From: JBGSPQ01 sp964346765
GTDB lineage: Bacteria; Patescibacteriota; Gracilibacteria; UBA1369
DNA: 64,000 bases
Assembly (NCBI GenBank): GCA_964346765.1
Contig: CAYFWB010000010.1
Span: 1 to 64,000, forward strand
Reading direction: 5' to 3'
Shown: one piece after another, positions 16,156-24,737 of the stretch
Numbering within the stretch: the stretch's first letter is position 1
How the letters are laid out: each line of letters opens with the position of its first letter
Translations under genes and position numbers: made by a program
The notes under the pieces: model-generated
What the model was told of the DNA's origin: nothing
What the model saw: only the letters and a program-made list of their open reading frames with translations
Database searches by the model: none

Positions 16156-17631
16156 ATGTCAAAAATAGAAAAAGAAGATCATTTAGGTCTTTTGCATCAA
16201 CCTAAAAGTTCAACCCCCCATGAAGTCATCTCCCCAGACACAAAAGTAGCTACTCTGAGGGGTATCATTAGATCCTTAAGCATACATGTCAGTGAATATG
16301 ATCAAAAATGGGCTGAAGTTGATATAGCTCATATTCCAAAGATAAAAGATGTTCCTCCTGGACCATATTCAAAAGCTATACATACTTTGGCTTCTAAACA
16401 TACTAAAGGATTTTCATCACAGGTTAATGCTTTTCCAGTTGTTTTTGAGCGAGCTCATGGTGTAACCATGGAGGATGTTGATGGAAACGTCTATATAGAT
16501 TTTTCTTCAGGAATAGTTGTCACAAATGTTGGACATTCTCATCCAATGGTAACGCATGCTGTAAACAGGGCCGCTTCAAATTTAATGAATTGTCATGATT
16601 TTACAACCGGACCTAAGGCATTACTTTTATCGAAGCTTTCAACACTATTGCCTGAATTTGGACTAATTCAACTATACCCAAGTGGCACCGATGCTGTCGA
16701 AGCAGGGCTTAGGCTTGCAAAGGAAATTACAGGGAAATCTGGAGTACTAGGTCTTAATCAAGGATTTCACGGAAAAACACTAGGGGCTATTAGTATCAGC
16801 AGACCTCATCCATTGCAAACACATGGTTACCATCAGGCACCTCGATATCATTGCTATAGATGTGATTTAAAATTGGATAAAAGTAATTGCCAAATACAAT
16901 GTGTTCAAACTATTGATAAAATTTTAGAACAAAATCCGGATATTGGAGTTGTTGTAGTTGAGCCACTTCAAGGATGGGCAGGTGCTCAGACTCCACCCGA
17001 TGAATATATGCCTTTATTACGCAGAATTTGTACAGATCGTAGAGTCTTATTGATGGCTGACGAAATATTAACCGGAGTTGGCAGGACTGGTAAATTTTTT
17101 GCGATGGACCATTGGAACGTGACACCTGATATTACAACTATTGGGAAGGGTTTAGGTAATGGATTTCCAATTGCGGCAACGCTACTTCACAAAAATTATT
17201 CCGATAAAATTGGAGATATCAGCGCATCCACAACATTTGGGGGAAATCCTATGGCCTGTGCCGCAGCACTAGCGGTTTTAGATATCTATGAGAATGAGAA
17301 TATTGCTTCTAAAGGAGAATTTTTAGGGCAGGTACTTTATGAAGAACTCAAATCTCTACAAGAAAGACATCCAATAATTGGAGATATACGTGGTAAAGGA
17401 TGTTACTTAGGTCTTGAAATAGTAAAGGATCAAATTACAAAGGAACCTTTTATCGAGGCAGCCGAAATGATATATGTTAAAGCTTTTTCTAAGGGTTTGG
17501 CCTGGATTCCATCAAAAAATACACTTAGAATAGCCCCACCATTAATTATGTCTAAGGAAGTTGCTATAAAGGGAGTAGAAATAATAGAAGAAGCACTTCT
17601 TGAGACAGAAAAAGAATTTAATCTCGTTTAA
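16156..17631 (+). CDS. Class III PLP-dependent aminotransferase
   Basis: 491 residues. It has the class III aminotransferase blocks in order: GVTMEDVDGNVYIDFSSGI, YPSGTDAVEAGLRLA, FHGKTLGAISIS, VVVVEPLQGWAG, LLMADEILTGVGRTGKFFA with the PLP-binding Asp, and TIGKGLGNGFPIAA with the Schiff-base Lys. A CYRC-x10-C segment after the FHGKT block resembles that of GabT-type 4-aminobutyrate aminotransferases. The first about 75 residues are an extra N-terminal extension. Substrate unknown. Related enzymes include phospho-lyases that pair with APH-type kinases, which makes the neighbouring kinase notable. It starts 13 bases after that kinase. Confidence 0.88.
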   Translation: MSKIEKEDHLGLLHQPKSSTPHEVISPDTKVATLRGIIRSLSIHVSEYDQKWAEVDIAHIPKIKDVPPGPYSKAIHTLASKHTKGFSSQVNAFPVVFERAHGVTMEDVDGNVYIDFSSGIVVTNVGHSHPMVTHAVNRAASNLMNCHDFTTGPKALLLSKLSTLLPEFGLIQLYPSGTDAVEAGLRLAKEITGKSGVLGLNQGFHGKTLGAISISRPHPLQTHGYHQAPRYHCYRCDLKLDKSNCQIQCVQTIDKILEQNPDIGVVVVEPLQGWAGAQTPPDEYMPLLRRICTDRRVLLMADEILTGVGRTGKFFAMDHWNVTPDITTIGKGLGNGFPIAATLLHKNYSDKIGDISASTTFGGNPMACAAALAVLDIYENENIASKGEFLGQVLYEELKSLQERHPIIGDIRGKGCYLGLEIVKDQITKEPFIEAAEMIYVKAFSKGLAWIPSKNTLRIAPPLIMSKEVAIKGVEIIEEALLETEKEFNLV

Positions 17632-17635
17632 CACA

Positions 17636-18319
17636 ATGAAACCATTCTCTTTTAAGGCTGTATTATTTGATGCTGATGGAACCCTCTATGACAGTACGAT
17701 GCTTCATTTTGAAGCGTATAAGAAAGTCAGTCATGAGCTCTATAATTTTGAGTTTACAGAAAAAATATTCTTTGATGAATGTATTGATCTCTATAAAAAG
17801 CCCACACAGGTTTTAAGAGAACATGGGGTGAAATGTGCAGATAAAGATTTTTATGAGAAGAAGAATCCTTACTATCATGAAATTGCAGCAGCAAAACTTA
17901 AACCTACAAAAAATTTAATCCCCTTTTTAAATTCAATAAAAAGTCAAAACATACCCTGCCATATTGTGAGTGGAGCAACAAAAAGCTCCCTAGAGACATC
18001 TTTAACTATTTTAGGAATTCAGGACTTCTTCGATTGCAAAGTGACTTATGAAGATTCCCCTAAAAGACAAAAACCAGATCCTTATCCTTATAAATTAGCT
18101 CTTAAGAAAATAGGATTAAATCCAGATGATTGCATTGTTTTTGAGGATACCAAAAGTGGAATAGAATCTGCAAAAAATGCAGAGATAGTATGCATAGGAA
18201 TTAAAAATGAAACAAATAGTGAAATTTCCCTACATGATGCTGACCTAGTAGTCAGCGATTTTAATCAACTACACCTTTATTCAAATAAGGGCCATTCATA
18301 TTTGACCATAAAAGAATGA
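17636..18319 (+). CDS. HAD-superfamily phosphatase / phosphoglucomutase-like
   Basis: 227 residues from ATG 17636, 4 bases after the aminotransferase stop. HAD motifs: I FDADGTLYDS (nucleophile Asp and acid/base Asp), II HIVSGATKSS, III Lys in RQKPDPYPY, and IV VFEDTKSGIESA. A helical cap lies between motifs I and II, as in the beta-phosphoglucomutase / phosphoglycolate phosphatase subgroup. It probably hydrolyses a phosphate ester made in the same pathway, perhaps one formed by the APH-like kinase. The stop overlaps the next start (ATGA), so the two are translationally coupled. Confidence 0.85.
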   Translation: MKPFSFKAVLFDADGTLYDSTMLHFEAYKKVSHELYNFEFTEKIFFDECIDLYKKPTQVLREHGVKCADKDFYEKKNPYYHEIAAAKLKPTKNLIPFLNSIKSQNIPCHIVSGATKSSLETSLTILGIQDFFDCKVTYEDSPKRQKPDPYPYKLALKKIGLNPDDCIVFEDTKSGIESAKNAEIVCIGIKNETNSEISLHDADLVVSDFNQLHLYSNKGHSYLTIKE

Positions 18320-18945
18320 TAGAAAATTATGAACAAGAGATAAAGGATGCTGGAGATTTGGATTCTTACATCTCAGAAAAAATTGAAGTAAGGAAACCTT
18401 TAATTGATCGTATAAAAAAATATACTCCAGTTGGTGGGACAATAGCGGAATGGGGATCCGGAACAGGGGTAATTAGTGCTCACCTGGATTTAGAAGGATA
18501 TAATTGTACGAGTATAGAATTAAGTGAGGATATGATTAAATTACAATCTGAAATAGTAAAAAGGGTTCGAGCTTCTACTAATATCGTACAGGGAGATATA
18601 CGCTCTTTTAAACTTCATCAAAAAGCAGATACATCATTTAATAATGGAGTTTTAGAGCATTTTGATGAAGAAGAGATCATTTGTATAATAGAAAATATTA
18701 TGGACAGCTCAAACACATTTGTCTTTGGAGTCCCAACGTTTTTTAATCATGGAAACCTAAATGGAGATGAACGACTTTGGACTTACTGGAAATGGAAAAG
18801 AATAGTAGAAAAGGCTAATTGTGATGTCCTAGAAGCTTTTTCTTTCTTTTCCAGAAGAAAAGTTCGCGAAAAAATTAATCGACTATTAGGGTGTAAACTT
18901 TTCCCAATCTCAACAGGTGTTGGATTTGTTTTAAAAAGGTCTTAA
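18316..18945 (+). CDS. SAM-dependent methyltransferase, class I
   Basis: 209 residues overlapping the HAD gene by 4 bases. Class I methyltransferase motifs: IAEWGSGTGVISAHL (motif I), CTSIELSEDMI (acidic end of strand 2), NIVQGDIRSF and SFNNGVLEHF (motifs II/III). The small C-terminal part is basic. The methyl acceptor is unknown but is likely the product of the upstream enzymes. The 3' end overlaps the convergent kinase-like gene by 15 bases. Confidence 0.85.
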   Translation: MIENYEQEIKDAGDLDSYISEKIEVRKPLIDRIKKYTPVGGTIAEWGSGTGVISAHLDLEGYNCTSIELSEDMIKLQSEIVKRVRASTNIVQGDIRSFKLHQKADTSFNNGVLEHFDEEEIICIIENIMDSSNTFVFGVPTFFNHGNLNGDERLWTYWKWKRIVEKANCDVLEAFSFFSRRKVREKINRLLGCKLFPISTGVGFVLKRS

Positions 18946-20127
18946 AATCCATTCATCAAAAGAAACATCTGCAACAGTTAAACCTTTTTGTTGCAATTCT
19001 TCTTTCAAAAAACATGTATGAGAAATATTTGAATCTTCTTCCAAAATATAAACCGCAGATCTATCACCATCAACGGTTACATAAGTAACATTTGCACCGT
19101 CTGGTGTCCTTAGGTAAAGTTCTGACCCTTTGTATTGAGCAGTTTGGGTATACCCAATGTCTTCTAAATCAATTGTCTCTCCTTCCAAATTTAAATCTAT
19201 AAAAGGCCGCTTGTTATACAATTTATCACTCACTACTCCTGGAGAATACCTAAACCTATTAGCGCTTGAACTATTGCAAACAACATAAGTTAATTCACAA
19301 TCCCTACATTGAGGATGAGTATAATAGCAGCGCACAAATTCATCTTTTCCTACAGGAGTTAGAGATCTAATAACAGATTCAATATTTTCTCCAAGTAAGA
19401 CTATCCCGCTTTCATAATTTTCAATACGGTTTTTACCCTCTTCAGGACTATAATTATTGTGAATAACTATATCAGCATTAGATTGTGTTGTATGAATGTT
19501 TGAATAATATAAAGGGAAAGAGTATTGAAAGTATTCATTAATGCGTTCCCAATCTGTTTGATTTGGGTTTCTTCTTTGGCGGATCATTCTACGAATAAAG
19601 CGACTATGATCATCAGTATTAATAAACGCTCTAACCTCAAATTTATCAACAAGTGGTGGATGTAATAGAAATGTTCCCTCTGCGACAATTACTTGAGCTG
19701 CTTTTACTCGAATATAGTCTACTCTTTCTCGGATTTCATACGAATAAACTGGCTTGTCTATAGTTTGCCCTTGTTTTAGCGCTATAAGATGCTTAGCTAA
19801 TAGATCAGGGTCAAAATCTTCTGGAATATGTAGGTTTGGAGTCCCATTATTCCTCTTAGCACTGACAGAATTACCAACACAATAGTCATCTTCGTGCACC
19901 ACAAGTACTGAATCAAATTGGTGAGCGAAAGATGGTGCAAAAAATGCAGTCTTTCCTGATGCTGATCCTCCCGCAATTGCGATGGCAATATGTTTCTTTG
20001 TTTTTAGACAGATTTCTGCTGCTTTTAAAACAGGCCCAAGGGCTAATTCAGTTGCTGATTGCGACGTATCAACCTGCTTGTATATATCACCAAATGACAA
20101 TTCAATTTGTTCACTTTCTTTGTCCAT
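18931..20127 (-). CDS. Uridine-kinase-like P-loop protein with extra C-terminal domain
   Basis: 398 residues. Residues about 45-225 form a uridine kinase / phosphoribulokinase-type P-loop domain: IAGGSASGKTAF (Walker A), VVHEDDYCVG (substrate Asp), VIVAEGTFLL, and the Arg-rich lid RFIRRMIRQRR. Residues about 245-398 are a separate domain with a Cys trio (YTHPQCRDCELTYVVC) and many beta strands. A CYTH-like fold, as fused to uridine kinases in plant TTM proteins, is one possibility, but I do not see the ExExK signature. It starts 6 bases after purL and is co-transcribed with it. Confidence 0.7.
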   Translation of the reverse strand: MDKESEQIELSFGDIYKQVDTSQSATELALGPVLKAAEICLKTKKHIAIAIAGGSASGKTAFFAPSFAHQFDSVLVVHEDDYCVGNSVSAKRNNGTPNLHIPEDFDPDLLAKHLIALKQGQTIDKPVYSYEIRERVDYIRVKAAQVIVAEGTFLLHPPLVDKFEVRAFINTDDHSRFIRRMIRQRRNPNQTDWERINEYFQYSFPLYYSNIHTTQSNADIVIHNNYSPEEGKNRIENYESGIVLLGENIESVIRSLTPVGKDEFVRCYYTHPQCRDCELTYVVCNSSSANRFRYSPGVVSDKLYNKRPFIDLNLEGETIDLEDIGYTQTAQYKGSELYLRTPDGANVTYVTVDGDRSAVYILEEDSNISHTCFLKEELQQKGLTVADVSFDEWILRPF

Positions 20128-20133
20128 AGCTAT

Positions 20134-23100
20134 TTATTCAAAATATTGAACCCCTCCTTGAATAATATCGAGACCAATGACATCTTTTAATTTTTTTCTA
20201 AAGAAATTACGATGATCTCGTTCAGGATGAGGCATCATACCCAAAATTTTCCCATTAGGATCGGTAATGCCAGCAATCGAATTTAATGATCCATTTGGAT
20301 TGTAAGGTCTTTTCTGTGTAGCCTGACCATTTGAGTCAGCATAGCGAAAAGCGACCTGCTTCCCTGATTCAATGGTTTCCAAAGTAGATGAAGAAGTAAA
20401 GAAGCGTCCTTCACCATGTGCAATTGGTACACGAACCCTAGCTCCCTGAATTCCTTCTGTCCAACGACAGACGCTATCTTCCACAAGTAATTCTACATCT
20501 CTGCAAACAAAATGTCCTGCTTCATTATGAAGTAAATTACATTCCAACTCTCCAATTTTTTTGTTTGGTAACAAACCAGTCCGTGCCAAAACTTGAAAGC
20601 CGTTACAAATACCTAATACCAATTTATCATCATAAACGAATTCATGCAGACCATCGCCAAACTTATGAAGGAGATCCAAGGAAAATATTTTGCCTGCACC
20701 TAGATCATCCCCATAAGAAAACCCACCAGGAAGAGCTAGTATCTGTGCATTTTTTAATTGTTGTAAGGTTAAATCAACAATGTCTACAATTCGACTTCGA
20801 GCCCCTGCCACTTCAAATGATTGAGCTGTTTCTTGTTCGCTATTCGTCCCGGGCGCTTTTACAATTAGAACTTCAGGTTGGACTTTAGAAGCTGTTCTTC
20901 GTGCCCTACTGGGCGTAATAGGCTTAGCAGTTTTAATAGAAGACGACTCACGATCTAGCTTAAGCACAGCTTCCAGTTGAGAGTTATGATAAGCATCTTT
21001 CATGTCTTCCATACGAAGACACATTCTTGCCTCATCCCTAGACAGCCTTAAGTTTAGATTCTTACCTTTATGTGTCTTACCTAAAATAGTATAGGACATT
21101 CCATTGAAGAGAGTCTCAATATCTCTATCGGCAGATACTTCAACGATAAATCGTCCTGCTTTTTCATTGTATAAAAATCCTATTAAAGAACCTGCATCAA
21201 TATTTGATAAATCTATTTGAACACCTCTTTCATTTCCAAACATCATTTCAGCTATGGTAGTAAAAATTCCGCCTTCCTTAATGTCATGACAACTCAAAAC
21301 TTGATTTTCTTTGATCAGCTTGTGTAGCTGGACAAATGTCTTTTTCAAAGCATCCAAATCATATTGAGGCACAGCATTCGTATCTAAACCCAATTTTTTT
21401 GCAACAACCGATCCTCCAAGTTTGCTAGGGCCACTATCACCCAGAAGCACTATTTGACTGCCTATCTTTTGAAAATGGCTTGGAACCGTACGTTCAATAT
21501 CATCTAATACAGAAAGGGCAGTAACAATGATCATTGGGTTGGCTTTAATTACTGTCCCATCGGCACTGTGGTAGGTGCTCCCGAGGCTATCTTTACCAGA
21601 AACAAAGGGGGTTCCAAATGCTTTTGCTCCAGCAATAGCACCCTCTAAAGACCGATCCAAAGTTCCCACATCTTCTGGATTATCAGGACGTGGATGAATA
21701 AAATTATCAATTAAGAAAATTTTAGAAAGATCTGCACCACGAGCAACAGCATTAGAAATAGCTTCTATAACGGAAGTAAGACTCCCCATATATGGATCAT
21801 GCTTTCCAATTTCAGGAGCTAAGCCATGAGTCGTCATTAAACCCTTAAATGAATCATATTTGGGCCTAAGCAATAAGGCATCTTGGGGGGTGTCTTGGTG
21901 CTTTCCACCAAAAGATCGCTCTTGTGTGTGACCTGTCACGACTTGATCATATTTTCTGACAACGCTCTCTCTGGAGCACACATTTAAGTCATTGAGTATC
22001 TCGAAAGCCAAATCTCTTATTTCACTCTGTGACATATGTGGAACAGAAGACTCTCGAAATTTAGGCTCTTTATATTCTCCTTCAATAGTCGTTTGTGGGT
22101 TACCTCCTAGAACAAAACCTAGATCAAGCTCTGCCACTTTTTTCTTACCATAATTTAATGTCAGTATATTATCACCTTCTCCAAAGCTTCCAATCTGATC
22201 TGCATTAATTCCATAGTGCATGCAAAGGGCAATCACTTCAGCAGCTCGTTCTGGAGGTATAGCAATAAGCATTCTCTCTTGTGATTCAGACAAAAATAAC
22301 TCCCATGGCTTAAGTCCTTGATACTTAGTGGTAATTTCACGAAGATCAACAGTACCTCCTAGATTTTCACATATTTCTGTAACCGCAGAACTTAATCCAC
22401 CGCCACCACAGTCGGTTAAGGCATGTATGATATTCTTCTCAAAAAGCTTAGCTAAAACATCCATGACTTGTCTTTCAAGCACAGGATAACCAATTTGAAC
22501 AGCAGTACTATCTAAAGCCTTCGTGCGATCAGTCATTTCACCAGATGAAAATGTAGCTCCATGAATACCATCTTTTCCAGTTTTTCCTCCCAAACAAATA
22601 ATTACGTCACCTGGTTGAGGTTTTCCTTTTTCCGCCTTCTCAATCGGTATAAGACCAATAGAACCAGCTAAAACTATTGGCTTTGTACTAAAACAGTTAT
22701 CAAAATATAATGCGCCACTAATATTTGGTAGCCCCATCTTATTTCCATAGCTTTCTACACCGGCAACACATTTATTCAGAAGCACATTAGGGTGCAAACA
22801 TCCTGGCGGAACATTTTCAGTACTTAAAGATAAATCTCCAAAACAGAGAACGTCCATGACAGCAATAGGTTTTGCACCCAAACCTGTTCCAAGAATATCA
22901 CGAATCACTCCTCCCACACCCGTTTCTGTTCCTCCAAAAGGCTCAATAGCAGCCGGGGCACTGTGTGTTTCAGCTTTAATGCACACACCATGTTCATCAT
23001 CTAAACGCACCACTCCAGAATCATCAACAAAACAAGATAAAACATCAGGATGTGCAATCTCCACCGTCGATTGCTTCAATCGTTTGTATAGGGGTTGCTT

Positions 23101-23874
23101 CTTTTCACCATTCATATAGACCTCCGCTTTAAATGTCTTATGGCCACAATGTTCTGACCAACCTTGAGCAATGACCTCTAATTCGCAATCAGTCGGTTCT
23201 CTTCCAATTTTTTTATAATGAGTCTGTATAGCTTGCATCTCCTTTAGACTAAGAAAGAGACGCCTGTTTTCAGACATCGATTTCAATTCACTGTCTAAAA
23301 GCGAGCGTAGAGAAATCAATTCAACCGTATCATTTCCAACAGCATCTACTCCTAATGAAGTGGGCGGATTACTTAGCCTTTCTTGAATGGAAACATTAAC
23401 GAGCATTTCTTCTATTCGATCACGTTCTGCTGCGCTCACATCCCCATATAATAAGTATATTTCAGAGATCTGCACTCGTTTTCTTTCTAATGGAATTCCA
23501 ATACGCTGAATTGCATGTTCTAATGAATCAATTGCCGGATTTGAAACTTGCCTTTGATAGGATATGCATACAAAATGAGATGGATTGGCAACAGATTCTA
23601 GATTCATCTGTCCTTCATAGAAATCCAAATGTGTATCTTCATGGAGAATTTCATGACGTACTCTTTGAATTTCTTCAGGGGTGAAACCTTGAAAGAAAAA
23701 TGTCTTACCAATCCGCGAATCCGATAGTGAATTTATACCTATATTTTGAACATCCTGTAAAAAACCACTTCTAGCATAATCAAAATCTGTACTCTTAGGC
23801 AATATTGTCACAAACTGAATGTCAGTCTCATCAACAGACTCTATGTTATCCTTAAAAAAATTTATCCTTTCCAT
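20134..23874 (-). CDS. purL: Phosphoribosylformylglycinamidine synthase, single-chain (PurS-PurL-PurQ)
   Basis: 1246 residues, the long single-chain form. It converts FGAR, glutamine and ATP to FGAM in purine synthesis. Residues 1-200 hold PurS-like beta-alpha repeats. The synthetase part starts near 230 with GWSEHCGHKTF and has THSAPAAIEPFGGTETGVGG and GKTGKDGIHGATFSSGEM, followed by the second AIRS-like half. From about residue 1000 the glutaminase domain shows ALPGGFSYGDDLGAGKIF, LGICNGFQVL with the catalytic Cys, and MMPHPERDHRNFF with the His/Glu. CPR-type and Gram-positive genomes more often use split subunits. It lies in the AT-rich cassette and has a good promoter. Confidence 0.95.
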   Translation of the reverse strand: MERINFFKDNIESVDETDIQFVTILPKSTDFDYARSGFLQDVQNIGINSLSDSRIGKTFFFQGFTPEEIQRVRHEILHEDTHLDFYEGQMNLESVANPSHFVCISYQRQVSNPAIDSLEHAIQRIGIPLERKRVQISEIYLLYGDVSAAERDRIEEMLVNVSIQERLSNPPTSLGVDAVGNDTVELISLRSLLDSELKSMSENRRLFLSLKEMQAIQTHYKKIGREPTDCELEVIAQGWSEHCGHKTFKAEVYMNGEKKQPLYKRLKQSTVEIAHPDVLSCFVDDSGVVRLDDEHGVCIKAETHSAPAAIEPFGGTETGVGGVIRDILGTGLGAKPIAVMDVLCFGDLSLSTENVPPGCLHPNVLLNKCVAGVESYGNKMGLPNISGALYFDNCFSTKPIVLAGSIGLIPIEKAEKGKPQPGDVIICLGGKTGKDGIHGATFSSGEMTDRTKALDSTAVQIGYPVLERQVMDVLAKLFEKNIIHALTDCGGGGLSSAVTEICENLGGTVDLREITTKYQGLKPWELFLSESQERMLIAIPPERAAEVIALCMHYGINADQIGSFGEGDNILTLNYGKKKVAELDLGFVLGGNPQTTIEGEYKEPKFRESSVPHMSQSEIRDLAFEILNDLNVCSRESVVRKYDQVVTGHTQERSFGGKHQDTPQDALLLRPKYDSFKGLMTTHGLAPEIGKHDPYMGSLTSVIEAISNAVARGADLSKIFLIDNFIHPRPDNPEDVGTLDRSLEGAIAGAKAFGTPFVSGKDSLGSTYHSADGTVIKANPMIIVTALSVLDDIERTVPSHFQKIGSQIVLLGDSGPSKLGGSVVAKKLGLDTNAVPQYDLDALKKTFVQLHKLIKENQVLSCHDIKEGGIFTTIAEMMFGNERGVQIDLSNIDAGSLIGFLYNEKAGRFIVEVSADRDIETLFNGMSYTILGKTHKGKNLNLRLSRDEARMCLRMEDMKDAYHNSQLEAVLKLDRESSSIKTAKPITPSRARRTASKVQPEVLIVKAPGTNSEQETAQSFEVAGARSRIVDIVDLTLQQLKNAQILALPGGFSYGDDLGAGKIFSLDLLHKFGDGLHEFVYDDKLVLGICNGFQVLARTGLLPNKKIGELECNLLHNEAGHFVCRDVELLVEDSVCRWTEGIQGARVRVPIAHGEGRFFTSSSTLETIESGKQVAFRYADSNGQATQKRPYNPNGSLNSIAGITDPNGKILGMMPHPERDHRNFFRKKLKDVIGLDIIQGGVQYFE

Positions 23875-23901
23875 AAATTTGAGCTTGTTAAAGTGGAGAA
23901 G

Positions 23902-23930
23902 ATAATAGACCTTCGATAAACTTTTGGCAA
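23902..23930 (-). promoter_or_regulatory. Promoter of the purL operon
   Basis: Minus strand: TTGCCA (23925-23930), 17-base spacer, TATTAT (23902-23907). Transcription would start near 23895, giving a leader of about 20 bases before the ATG at 23874. That leaves no room for a purine riboswitch. Confidence 0.65.
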
Positions 23931-24023
23931 CGGTTGCTCAGACAAATTAAATAGTAATCTAACTAATTAAATAATAATAAAGTCATGATTAATTTATTCC
24001 CTGTGAAATAAGTTCTTAAAGCC

Positions 24024-24054
24024 CAAGAAGAAATGCAAAAAACATTTCTTCTTG
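24024..24054. other. 12-bp hairpin in the 319-base region between purL and tRNA-Gln
   Basis: A perfect stem CAAGAAGAAATG with a 7-base loop (caaaaaa). No T-run follows in either direction, so it is not a convincing terminator. The remainder of 23875-24193 is AT-rich and holds only the purL promoter. I see no other gene there. Confidence 0.4.
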
Positions 24055-24193
24055 TTACTATTGTATAACTGCAACGTAACATAACTATCCTCTTGTATAT
24101 TTTCAAAAACGGCTAGGGGAAGATTCGCACATGGCAAAACCGTTAAATAAGCCTGTTTTTGCGTATACACAAGCTATTTCTAGATGATAATTC

Positions 24194-24268
24194 TGGCTGG
24201 GGAGGAGGGATTCGAACCCCCGCATGCCGGGACCAAAACCCGGTGCCTTACCACTTGGCTACTCCCCA
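24194..24268 (-). tRNA. tRNA-Gln (anticodon UUG)
   Basis: 75-base cloverleaf on minus: acceptor TGGGGAG paired with CTCCCCA, D arm GCC/GGC, anticodon stem CCGGG/CCCGG with a 7-base loop TTTTGGT, T arm GGGGG TTCGAAT CCCTC, encoded GCCA end. Loop positions 34-36 are TTG, so glutamine. Its first 21 bases overlap the 3' end of the GIY-YIG ORF. Related non-functional tRNA-derived segments lie at 14345-14575 and 24532-24580. Confidence 0.93.
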
Positions 24269-24511
24269 ATGCATAGATAGTATTTTTTTAAATTCGTTTC
24301 CTCCTTTTAGTGACTTTATGTATTTTTCTCTCTTCATAGCTTGCTCTCTGCTCTTATACTCTTCCGTATAAATTACTTCAAACGGTCTTCTGTTTCTTGT
24401 TGCTTTTACTGTGCCTGCATTATGTCTATGTAATCTTTTTTCCACATTATTGGTCTGGCCGATGTAGTACCTTTGATCTTTTTTGCTCTTAAGAATGTAC
24501 AAATAATACAT
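24248..24511 (-). CDS. Single-domain GIY-YIG nuclease (UPF0213-like)
   Basis: 87 residues: YYLYILKSKKDQRYYIGQTN gives the GIY-YIG pair (YYLYILKS, YYIGQT), with the catalytic Arg in VEKRLHRHNAG and a Glu in the KSREQAMKREKYIKSLKG block. Small stand-alone GIY-YIG proteins of the UPF0213 type are common in CPR genomes, and their DNA target is usually unknown. The last seven codons lie inside the tRNA-Gln gene. The ORF is flanked by a 28-bp direct repeat (24242-24269 and 24553-24580) that is the tRNA 5' half. This suggests insertion at, or mobility linked to, the tRNA. Confidence 0.8.
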   Translation of the reverse strand: MYYLYILKSKKDQRYYIGQTNNVEKRLHRHNAGTVKATRNRRPFEVIYTEEYKSREQAMKREKYIKSLKGGNEFKKILSMHWGVAKW

Positions 24512-24531
24512 ATTTCCCGTTATTCATCTCT

Positions 24532-24580
24532 CCGCATGCCCCGCCATGGCGGGGTGCCTTACCACTTGGCTACTCCCCAA
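24532..24580 (-). repeat. tRNA-Gln 5'-half pseudo-tRNA with right candidate attachment repeat
   Basis: On minus this reads as the 5' acceptor strand, D arm and a palindromic anticodon arm (CCCCGCCATGGCGGGG). It breaks off after CATGCGG, where the T arm should begin. Positions 24532-24562 form the right copy of the 31-bp direct repeat that starts at 14371. Positions 24553-24580 repeat the 5' end of the intact tRNA-Gln. Joined to a 3' half from 14345-14370 it would give a full tRNA-shaped gene with a 6-base anticodon loop. Confidence 0.75.
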
Positions 24581-24683
24581 CGTGTTTACACTCCTGACAG
24601 ACTTACGCGATTTAATTTATTGAAAACAAGCCCGATTGTCAACGTTGTGTATTTCAGGCCGATTGGCTTTTCTTAATCTTCGG

Positions 24684-24719
24684 GTATTGAAAACACCCCG
24701 CCTTACGAGCGGGGTGTTT
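24684..24719 (-). terminator. Intrinsic terminator of the AEPAQ-repeat surface protein gene
   Basis: 11-bp perfect stem (24691-24701 with 24709-24719; AAACACCCCGC arm) and a 7-base loop. On minus it continues into a short TTTTC run, 19 bases past the stop at 24738. Confidence 0.8.
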
Positions 24720-24737
24720 CGTCTTTAAATAGTTTGT

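Noticed and set aside
23875..24193. Purine riboswitch in front of purL
   Set aside because: The best promoter leaves a leader of only about 20 bases, and no conserved purine aptamer elements were seen.
14402..24531. Integrase or transposase gene for the tRNA-bounded segment
   Set aside because: None was found. The only nuclease is the small GIY-YIG protein, so autonomous mobility cannot be claimed.
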